DNA of 64,000 bases from Drosophila miranda. Its lineage: Eukaryota > Arthropoda > Insecta > Diptera > Drosophilidae. The translations under genes were made by a program, and so were the position numbers. The DNA lies in contig NW_022881614.1 in assembly GCF_003369915.1 (NCBI RefSeq), positions 21,926,336 to 21,990,335 of the forward strand, read 5' to 3'. Position 1 is the stretch's first letter; the number at the start of each line of letters is the position of its first letter. Shown here piece after piece: positions 44,450-53,582 of the stretch. The notes beneath the pieces were generated by a model. It ran no database searches. It had not been told where the DNA came from and saw only the letters and a list, made by a program, of their open reading frames with translations.

Positions 44450-44699
44450 CAAAACACCAAAAAAAAAGGAATGAGCACTTTGAAAGCACGAGATCTGGTT
44501 TTATTCCATTGTGAAGTAGTGTCTTTTGTGGGAATTTAATTTGCAATGGCCTAATAAATAAACAAAGAAACGGTCTATCATATAAAGGAACTCGATTTCC
44601 ATTACACAAAGTGCATACTGCATAACAAGCGGCTCAAAAATATATTTCAAGTAAACCTAAATACTACATAAATGCATAATTGGTTACTGGGTTACAAGA

Positions 44700-45523
44700 G
44701 TTTCAGAGGATAGGATATACAGGTATGACTCGTGCTTCCATTGGGGTGCACGCTTCTCTATGAAGCTAGCGATGCCTTCCTGGCAGTCGCTCAATTGCAG
44801 GTTCTCTCTTCCATTTTCTGGCCAGCAGCCGGATAGGCCTCTTTCAAGGGCATGGCCAGCTGCTTGTAGTAGAACTCTTTGCCGAGGCTAATGACGGCTC
44901 GGCTTTTCGCATTGATGGCACAGGTTATCTCATCGATCTCTCGGTCCAGATCCTCCGCCTGGACCACCCTGGACACCATGCCGGAAATGAACGCCTCTTC
45001 TCCGGTAACGGGCAAGCCAGTCATCAGCATGTACGCAGACTTGGGACGCGACATCACACGGGCAATGGCCACACCACGAGTCGAGCAGAAGACGCCCACG
45101 CCAGCTCTGCAAAGGTGCAATGATTACATGGCCTTTGAATAGCTTAATCGCTTACCCCGGCGTGGAGAATTTGCTGGTCTTGGAGCAGACTACAATGTCG
45201 CACGAGACTGCAAGCTGACAGCCAGCTGCAGCAGCATAACCATTCACCTTGCCTATCACCTTGCCATTTGCCGAGAGCACGACACAGCGCAGTTTCACAT
45301 CATCCTTGTCCTTTACTAGGGCATTCTGTAGGGCACACATCATGTCCATCGAGAGGGAGTTCAATGTGCGAGGATAATTCAGTGTTATCTCTCGCACTCC
45401 GTTCGCTTCCTTGACCAGAACCAGCTCTGGAGCTTGGCTTTGGCTGCTGGCAAGACGAAAGACCTGTCCATATGCACCACTTGTTGCATATCTGACGGTT
45501 TTAACTTGTAATTTACGAAACAT
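44700..45523 (-). pseudogene. ECHDC3-type enoyl-CoA hydratase, broken
   Basis: Exon 1 (45523-45156) starts with ATG and a basic presumed mitochondrial leader, followed by REITLNYPRTLNSLSMDMM. Exon 2 begins at 45106 after a short intron, and GGKVNGYAAAAGCQLAVSCD-like and FCSTRGVAIARVMSRPKSAY segments place it in the crotonase family near ECHDC3 (probably D. melanogaster CG6984). At about 45255 the reading jumps from LSANGK to IGKVNGYA. About 45-50 residues are lost in frame, including the AGHNLKEL-type oxyanion-hole segment. Near 44805 a GA is duplicated, so the frame ends at KMEERTCN. The alternative frame continues through a family-like tail with ASFIEKRAPQWKHES. Both lesions argue for loss of enzyme function. 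Confidence 0.85.
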
Positions 45524-46417
45524 TTGGATTTGACTTCAGTTGCCAAACAGCTGACCGCTATATACTTTTCGTCAGGTGGCACTGTTGATAATTACGTCTC
45601 TGTGTAGTTCCCATGTAGCAAGTGGATATGTTCAAGTACCTCGCGGGCTTGGCGGACTTTACTCGTGATCGTTCGTGAATTGTACCGTATAAAATCGGAA
45701 TCGGTGGAAACAATAACTGTTCAGTTAAAAAAAGAAAACTGTTTTGTTTTAAAAATACATATATTAATTTATTACCTGTTTCTTTTCTACTTCGCTCCAA
45801 ACGTAAACATTAAAGCCTATTTCACGAGCGAACAAAAATAAGGCAAGAACAAAGTAAAACACAGACGTTAAAAGTTCGAATTTGTGTATCATTCTAAAGG
45901 AAAACCTTTTATCGATTTCAGAAAAAGAGAATTTAGATCCATTTCCCAGACCACATCCAATTCAAATTCGTGATCAGCATCGAATTCCTGATCTCAATTT
46001 TTTCAAAAGTGACGGATAAATGTCATCAAAAAGTGGATACGGAGGGTTTTCACACTGGCGCTTGGGGCCCAAAAATTTTCAAGCTTACACATTTCCCCTT
46101 CAGGTGTCGCTGTTAATAACTACATAAAAGTGTAGCAAGCAAGTATTAACTATGCAGTTAACGTGTAGTTACCATGCAAAAAAAATTAATTTAGTGGAAA
46201 TTGTTGTTGACCTTTTTTGTTTAAGCCCTAATTTAAAAACAATCCAATAAAAGGGAGTACTTAAAATTATTCAGTCTTGTAGAAAATGTATTTATCAATC
46301 GGATAAAATTATGAGTTCAGAGCTGAGAGTCCCAGCTAGGTAGTTGAGAATATGTTTGTAATCCCAGGCAAAAACAATTTATTTTCAATATATTTTAATA
46401 TTATTTAATATTATTTT
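45524..46417. other. intergenic region with diverged direct repeats
   Basis: No gene is seen. A TCAGGTGGCACTGTTGATAA segment (about 45573) recurs in altered form at about 46103. A CCAATAAAAGGGAGTA to GATAAAATTATG block (46240-46310) is related to the repeats at 52430-52800 across the LOA insertion. Confidence 0.45.
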
Positions 46418-46543
46418 GGCCGTCAGCCATCGGGTGCTACAGGGGGACAAACGGATGACGGGTCGGCTCGCACAACTGTGAACTCGGAACTGAGGCGCAG
46501 CCGCTCCGGTTAGTAATACCCGGTGCGGTCTGCGTCTCACACA

Positions 46544-46570
46544 CCCCCCCCCCCCCCCCCCCCCCCCCCC
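46544..46570. repeat. 27-base poly-C tract in the LOA leader
   Basis: A run of C from 46544 to 46570 followed by GCCCCC. Length is likely unstable or error-prone. Confidence 0.95.
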
Positions 46571-46928
46571 GCCCCCTAGGACACAAAGGGTTGCGAGCGA
46601 ACCGTCACCCGCCGTAACTGTGCACACCGGTGGAAGTGCGACTATACTCTCCCCGTGAGGGCGGCTGGAAACAGGTCCTAGCACGGTCATGTCTCTGCTA
46701 GGATGCTGACGAATGGTAGTCGGGCGGAGAGAAGAAAACTCTCAGTGAAATTACCCCAATCCAAGGTGACACTGTTATATGCCGAGGGATGCATGGCCGG
46801 GGGGGTGCCCGGTCGCTAATATGCGGACTCTGGATACCTGCCGACCTCCAGTTTAAATCTGGCTTCCCGGGGCAAGCGGGCTATGCCTCGGGTGACCATC
46901 CCCTTCCCGCCTACTCGTGGGAACTACT

Positions 46929-48371
46929 ATGCCAAATAATAAACATATAAAAACCAACAAAGCCGCAAAGGAGCTCGGTACTCCTCTTAAAGTACCGGAG
47001 GGACAAGCCAATCCCTCTGCACCAGCGCCTGGGAAACCGGGTCCAAAGAAGACGGGGAAGGAGACTGAGTCGGTCCACCGTCTTCAGGCAGCAGCCGCAG
47101 CGAGGGGGGGCCCGAAAAGCCAATCGGGTCCTTCCAAGTCGGGTGGCTCCAAGGGCGAAGCGGATACCGGGGTGGCTGCCAAGCAGAGCGTAATCGCGGC
47201 TGGTAAGCGCACCGGGACCGAAGAACCCATGGGAGCCCCGGCGGGCAGCGTCTCTGCACCACGGGGTGGAAAGCCGTCGTACCAGGACAGGAGACGAGCG
47301 GCTTTCATCCTGTCCAACGAAGACCCGAACTTCAAGGCGTCAGCCGAAGGAAAGGAGCAGAGGCTGTGGGCCTGCTCAATCCTTCCACTGTTCCAGCCAG
47401 CCAAAGCCGGAAAGGGCGCAGCCAAGGCCGCCAACAAGCGGCAACGCTCAGCGGAGGACCCCGCAAATCAGCCAGGCCAAGCCCAGCAAGCCAAGCGGGT
47501 GAAGACCCACCTCACGAACCGGTCGTTCGCTGAGGTGGCGAGGGGCAGGACCCTGATCGGTGTCCTGGACAGGGGCGCCGAGGACGGCCATGTCCCTCGC
47601 GATAAGTGGCACCTGGTGGAGAACGAGCTCCAGGACCGGTTCCTACTGGAACTGGAGGAGAACGGCGGACCACCGCCAAAGTGTGAGGACGCAGGGTGGC
47701 ATCAAGGCAAGGTGAAAGCCATCGCCTGCCAAGACGCTCGCTCTGCGGCCCTCTACATGAAGGCGGTGGCGGCCCTAAAAGAGGTCTATCCAGGGGCGAA
47801 ACTGGAGGCCGTGAAGTGGGAAGATGTCCCTAGTCGCCCGAGAGCCAGAGCGTGGGTCTCGGCTAAGCCTGCAGAGCCTGAGAAGATCCTCAGGTTACTG
47901 CAGGTCTGCAACCCCCACCTTCCTACAGCCGATTGGAAGGTGGCAAAGGTGGAGGATATCCAAGGGCAGAGGCGCCAGATTATCCTCGTCCTAAATGAGG
48001 AATCCATTGATCTCCTCGCAAATTCGGACGGTGTAGTGGATTATGGCTACAAGAAGGTCACCATATCCACTTACAAGTCCGATCGCAAGGGCAGGCAAGC
48101 GGAGGTCGAGCCAGACCCGGAGCTGCCGGAGATCCCGAAAGAGGGGGCCTCGTGCGAGGAAGACAACCCGGCGTCGGATGCGGCGTCCATGATGTCGGAC
48201 GATATCTTGGACGACTACGCGTTCGACGAGAGCGACCTAGCCAGAGGTCTCAGCCACATCGTTGTCGGGGAGGAGCCGGAGTCCCCTGACAGCGATCTAG
48301 AAGCAACAATGGTGGAGGCGAGCCTCAGGAATGTCGTTGACGCTCCTGCAGATAAACCTCCACCATTGTAA
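46929..48371 (+). CDS. LOA element ORF1 (gag-like)
   Basis: The ATG at 46929 (MPNNKHIKTNKAAKELG) opens 480 codons to the TAA at 48369. The first 200 residues are basic and low in complexity. The central domain (RSFAEVARGRTLIGVLDRG, then WHLVENELQDRFL and CNPHLPTADWKVAKVED) resembles the DUF4780 domain of Drosophila LOA-type gag proteins. The C-terminus is acidic. No CCHC knuckle is present in ORF1. Family role: an RNA-binding protein of the retrotransposition particle. The frame is intact and overlaps ORF2 by 41 bp. Confidence 0.8.
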   Translation: MPNNKHIKTNKAAKELGTPLKVPEGQANPSAPAPGKPGPKKTGKETESVHRLQAAAAARGGPKSQSGPSKSGGSKGEADTGVAAKQSVIAAGKRTGTEEPMGAPAGSVSAPRGGKPSYQDRRRAAFILSNEDPNFKASAEGKEQRLWACSILPLFQPAKAGKGAAKAANKRQRSAEDPANQPGQAQQAKRVKTHLTNRSFAEVARGRTLIGVLDRGAEDGHVPRDKWHLVENELQDRFLLELEENGGPPPKCEDAGWHQGKVKAIACQDARSAALYMKAVAALKEVYPGAKLEAVKWEDVPSRPRARAWVSAKPAEPEKILRLLQVCNPHLPTADWKVAKVEDIQGQRRQIILVLNEESIDLLANSDGVVDYGYKKVTISTYKSDRKGRQAEVEPDPELPEIPKEGASCEEDNPASDAASMMSDDILDDYAFDESDLARGLSHIVVGEEPESPDSDLEATMVEASLRNVVDAPADKPPPL

Positions 48372-51300
48372 GGCAGCATGCGCTGCTCTACTGCTCCACC
48401 TGGCCAAGGGTGGAGCCGACATAGTCCTCATTCAGGAGCCCTGGATCCTCGGAAACAGGGTCTCCGGTCTGAGGACTTCTGACTACAAGCTATATGTAGC
48501 TGAAACCGCATGTAAAATTCGTACCTGCATTCTTGCAAAAAGAGAGTTGCACCTATTTTTGCTCCCAAATTTCAGCAATGAAGACCACACCGCAGTGAGC
48601 CTCGAAGGCCAGGAGCGCTCACTGAGGATCTGCTCCGCATACATGGGGCATGAACAACCAGACCCCCCTCCACACGCGCCTCTCCGGGCTCTAATCGCAG
48701 ACTGCTCGGCCAAGGACATCGGCCTAATTGTGGGGTGCGATGCCAATGCACATCACTGTCAGTGGGGAAGCACTGACACAAACGAAAGGGGTGAGTACCT
48801 TTTCAGTTACTTACTGACCACTCAGATGGTCTTACTAAACCGGGGTAGTGATCCCACCTTTATCATTAAAAACCGCAAGGAGGTCCTGGACCTCACGCTT
48901 GCCTCTCATGAGATACAGCGTAACATTGTATCCTGGAGGGTCCTGGAAGAGCACTCCTTCTCGGACCACAGGTACGTGGAAACTGTCTTCTCCTTCTCAG
49001 TACCGAAGCCAGTCCGATTCCGAAACATCAGGCGGACAAACTGGACTCGGTACTCTGATTACCTCTGTCGTGTTCTCCCTGAGCCCCCATCTGAGGAGGA
49101 GTTCTCCACGGAGGCCACGACTCGTCTTCTTAAGATCTTTACCGACGCCTGCAATAAGGCGCTCGACAAAGCATGCCCCTCTGGCAAGAACAGAGGCCGG
49201 AAGAAACCTGAATGGTGGAATCCGAAACTGGGTGAACTCCGGAAAGCCTCCCGGAGACTCTTCAATAAAGCTAAGGCTGAAAACGTTGAGCAAAACTGGG
49301 CCGAATACAAGGCCAGTCTGTCAACCTACAACAAAGAACTTAGAAAAGCCAAACGCGCCTCCTGGCGTAAGTTCTGCAGCGAAATCGAGAGTAACTCAGA
49401 AGCCTCACGCTTGCGCAGAGTTCTCTCGAAGACAACACCCACCCTGGGCTACTTGAAGAACACCGACCAGTCGTGGACTACGTCCAGCGAGGAGTCGCTA
49501 AATCTTCTCCTAAATACCCACTTCCCTGGCTGCGATGAAAACAGACCCAACTACCTCGCGCCTCCTTCTGTCGCCTCAAATGCCATCTTGGGACTGCTAA
49601 GCCAGGAGAACATTTCCTGGGCGATCAGAAGCTTTAAACCCTACAAGTCCGCGGGGCCAGACGGCATTTTCCCTGCCCAACTGATTCACGCGGGACATAA
49701 AGCCATTAACTGGCTCAAAATAATTTACGAGGGAATCTTCTCCCACGGGTGCATTCCTGACACCTGGCTTCAGACCAAAGTCGTATTCATACCCAAGGCA
49801 GGCAAGCCCTCGCACACTGCCCCAAAAGATTTCAGACCCATAAGTCTATCGTCTTTTCTTCTAAAGGCGATGGAGCGGCTCCTGGGGCTGCATCTAACGG
49901 CGTGCATTCCGTCCAGTCTGATCTCAGACTCCTAGCATGCCTATCGGAAGGGAAGATCCACCGAAACGGCCCTACACTCGATCACATCGATCATCGAAGC
50001 ATCCCTTAATTTTAAGGAGTACACCCTAGTAGCCTTCCTCGACATAGAAGGCGCCTTTAACAACATCCTTCCGACCGCCATCACGAGCGCACTGACGGAT
50101 CTGGGCGTTAACTCCAGGACGGTGAGCCTGATCGATCAGATGCTACAATGCAGGACGGTTGAGGCATCACTGGGGAAGTCAACGTGTACCAGATTTGTCA
50201 GCAGAGGCACACCGCAGGGCGGAGTCCTCTCGCCCCTCCTATGGAACGTGGCAGTGAACACACTGCTGCGGGAGATAGAGGGGGGTGGCTGCCGTGTGGT
50301 GGCGTACGCGGACGATGTTGCCATAGCATTCTCCGGAAAATTTCCGCAGACATTGTGTGAGTGCATGACAAGTACTCTCACGAAAATGTCGAAATGGGCA
50401 GACAAATGCGGGTTAGGCGTCAACCCGTCTAAAACGGAACTGGTGCTTTTCACTAGGAAGTACAAAGTTCCGGTACTGATTCCCCCAAGACTATGTGGGG
50501 AAACGCTAGTCTTCAGCAACAACGCCAAGTATCTTGGCCTAATCCTCGATAGAAAGCTCGATTGGAAATTGAGCATAGAGGATAGAGTAAAGAAGGCCAC
50601 AGTGGCCCTCTATACTTGAAGGAAAGCCATCGGACTAAAATGGGGAATGACCTCCTATATAGTTCGGTGGCTCTACACCGCCATCATACGACCAATCATG
50701 CTCTATGGAGTGGTGCTATGGTGGCCAGCCTTGGACAGAAGGACATGCCTCAATAAACTCAGCAGAGTTCAACGCATGGCAGAGCTATGCATAACTGGCG
50801 GGCTACGCACTACTCCAGGGGAAGCCCTGGATACTGTGCTGGACCTCCTCCCTGTGGATCTCATGGGAAAGAAGGTGGCAACACTTTCCGCCCTCAGAAT
50901 GAGAGAAGCCAGACTGTGGAAAGCATCCGCGGTTGGGCACTCGGGAATCCTGATGAGACTCCCGCAATTACCAGAGAGGACAGATTACTGTATCCCCAGT
51001 GATCACCTCTCGACGCCCTTCCAGGTATCAATCCCATCTAGGGAGGACTGGGAGATGCGCGAATCAGGACCTGCAAATGCGGTCCACTTCTACACTGATG
51101 GCTCAAAGCTAGACGGCCGCGTGGGAGGCGGAGTCTACTGCAGCGAGCTGAACATCAGTCATTGCTTCAGGCTCCCGGATCACTGTAGTGTGTTCCAAGC
51201 GGAGGTTGAAGCCATCAAGGAGGCCATTTCGATCGTCTCCAAATTACTTCTAGATACGCACTTAGTGTCCACAGGGACATCGAGGGGAATGACGCCGCCG

Positions 51301-51791
51301 ACGAGCTAGCCAGGCAGGGTACTACGATTCCTCTCCTACCGGAGAGGGAGCAAGTAGCGATGCCCTTGGCTACGTGCAGGCTCCTAACGCACGAATTGTT
51401 CGAGCAAAATGCCAATAGGAGATGGCAGCAAACCGTTTCCTGTAAAGTCTCAAGATTGATATGGCCATATCGATCGAAGAAGCGCTCAGCAGAGCTGTAT
51501 AAACTCAGCAGAGCACAGTGCTCTGCAGTTACTAGAGCCATTACGGGACACTGGCAGATCGGCACTCACGCCTCTAGACTGTCAATCCCTCATAACGACT
51601 TCTGCAGGAGTTGTCGCGACGAGGAGGAGGAGGAATCGGTCCCCCACTTCTTCTGCCACTGCCCAGCCCTTGGAAATCGTCGTCTTCGTATTCTCGGGGC
51701 CGCTTTCCTCACGGACATTTCGGACCTGTCCGTAATCAAACCAGGGACCTTGTCCAAATACATCCAAGCCACCGGATGGGACTGCCCTTAA
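48331..51791 (+). pseudogene. LOA element ORF2 (endonuclease, RT, RNase H), broken
   Basis: The ATG at 48331 opens the endonuclease: LQINLHHCKAACAALLLHL, then IVLIQEPWI, VGCDANAHHCQWGS and FSDHRYVE, the APE-type catalytic set. The reverse transcriptase follows with SAGPDGIFPAQLIH, AFLDIEGAFNNI, GTPQGGVLSPLLWNV and the catalytic YADD box. Stops interrupt the frame at 49933 (TAG) and 50617 (TGA). RNase H starts with VHFYTDGSKLDGRVGGGVY, but the reading jumps at about 51260 to HRDIEGNDAADELARQG in another frame. The middle of the domain, with the strand that carries the second aspartate, is deleted. The last part has CRSCRDEEEEESVPHFFCHC. This copy cannot make a full Pol. Confidence 0.85.
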
Positions 51792-51951
51792 CCTGCAGTA
51801 GTATGCTCTCACGGTTCGGGCAACGCGAAGGGCACATGCCCATGCGGCAACACAACGGACCTTTTATAGGTCCAAGTGAGCTTGGGGCGGGAGGCTCTTA
51901 TCCCCCCCCTCCCGGCTACCGCCTTAACCTAACCTAACCTAATATTATTTT

Positions 51952-52833
51952 CAATATTTCAACGATGTTTTATTTTTTATTTATTTATTAAATTAACAAA
52001 TTATCTGTTAATAATGGTACTTAGATTAAAGGCGGAAAAAGATAAGTTAAAAGTTAGCTAAATTTAAATGATTATAAATATTGCATGCAATTAGTTTAAG
52101 AGACAGTTCAGGGGATAGGGTTTGACAGAGGGAGTTATAATTATGGCATAAAACCCTAAAAGGTTCATGATCAGCATAATTAGACCTACATATGGGTAGA
52201 CGGATAGGCCTAAAAGCTTATTAAGCTTATTGTCTTCTTGCAGAGACCAAGCATAGGTATCAGGATCGAGATGAATAAGTCTAAAAAATGTCAATTTGAG
52301 AAAAGGGGTTTATTAGTTACGTTTTATCTTCATATCAATATTTATACTTACATATAAAATTAACAAAATAGGGTATACAAAGGCCTATACTACGGCTTAC
52401 ACGCAATATAGCGACTCTTTTTTTGTTGAACTTTTTCGTTTAAACCTTTTTTACAATAAATACAATAAAAGCAAGGATTAAAAACTATCCAATATTGTAA
52501 AAAATTGATTCATCAATGGGATAAAACTATGTGGGCATTGCTGAGAGATTTAGTTAGTCAGCATTATTCAATGGAATATCCAAATTGAGCAATTTCCTTT
52601 TTCGTTTGTTTTGATTGACCTATTTCGCTACTTGTTTTTTGTTTGACTTATTTCGCTAAAACCTCTTTTTACGCAAAACCCAATAAAAGCAAGTATTAAG
52701 AATACACCAGTTAAATAGAAAATTGATTCATCAATCGTACAAAATTATGTGGGCATGGCTAAATGTTCTATATAGCTAGTAATATTCGACGGAATATCAA
52801 AAACGAGGAATATGTATAACAGTATTTGACTTC
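51952..52833. repeat. tandem repeat region left of Mapmodulin
   Basis: Two copies about 210 bp apart share CAATAAAAGCAAG, AAAATTGATTCATCAATSG and AAACTATGTGGGCAT (about 52465-52540 and 52680-52760). The sequence at 46240-46310 is a further diverged copy on the other side of the LOA element. No gene is seen. Confidence 0.6.
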
Positions 52834-52911
52834 GTCAGTATATTTATGGTATATTTTTAAAACGATACGGTATATTTTTGATGGTCTTATCCATAAGCGG
52901 CGGTCACACTG
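52834..52911 (+). promoter_or_regulatory. Mapmodulin: Mapmodulin core promoter motifs
   Basis: GTCAGTATATTT (52834-52845) fits Ohler motif 6 and CGGTCACACTG (52901-52911) fits Ohler motif 1, the pair typical of broad TATA-less housekeeping promoters in Drosophila. A leader exon with donor GAG followed by GTGAGT ends at about 52992. Confidence 0.7.
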
Positions 52912-53582
52912 CACTGCTAGCGTGTGTTGCTTCCTTGGTTGAAAAATATAATTAAAAATTTATTCTAACTACTGGGATATTCTACAACACGAGGTGAGTT
53001 AGGGACCAGCTTAGCGGTTAAGTTTTTAGCCGGAAGAACTGTTTTCAATAAAATATTCATCCGAATTCGGGAAAAAAATGCGGCTTGAAAGAGCGCGTCA
53101 TGTTCTGAAATCGAGTGAAATGCGTTAGAATGTAGTCGAATTTGCAGTGGTTTGAAAAATCTAATAATATTCCAAGTTAGTAACTAATTTTCTTTAATAC
53201 ATATTCCCAGCGCTAGAAGCAGCACCAAACACCAACACCAGCACATACACTCAGTATCGCACGGCAGCGGTGGCGGCATCAAAAATAAAATACCGAAGAA
53301 ACACAAAAAAGAAAAATTTGCAGGGTGTGTCTGTGAGTGTTTGTGTGACGTCGAGGACCGTATCTTGCCTTGGTGCGTGCGCTCTAGTAGGGACACACAC
53401 AGAACACCGACGCCTGTGCGAGTATTAGTGTATCCTTTGGCATTTCTGAGAGCTTGGTTGGAGTGACACGAGCGCGAGCTGAGCGAAAAGTGTACGCTTC
53501 TACCAAAAAATAATAAACAAGTTCAGCGTAAAGCGGCGTGAAACCCCAGCAGGAAACCCCAATAGCCAAGCCGCACTCTGCA

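Larger units (their letters stand above)
46418..51940 (+). mobile_element. LOA-clade non-LTR retrotransposon
   Basis: The element is bounded by an 11-12 bp target duplication AATATTATTTT (46407-46417 and 51941-51951). It has two ORFs: an Ala/Lys-rich gag and a pol with APE-type endonuclease, YADD reverse transcriptase and an RNase H domain. A downstream Cys-His segment is also present. RNase H in a Drosophila I-superfamily element points to the LOA clade (Loa, bilbo, baggins). It ends in CCTTAACCTAACCTAACCTAA. The presence of a 5' leader and the target duplication suggest a full-length insertion, but ORF2 has two stops, a frameshift and a deletion. Confidence 0.85.

Noticed and set aside
51918..51941. 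Telomeric TTAGG-type repeat
   Set aside because: Only about three units, at the exact 3' end of a LOA element with a target duplication; best explained as the element's tail.
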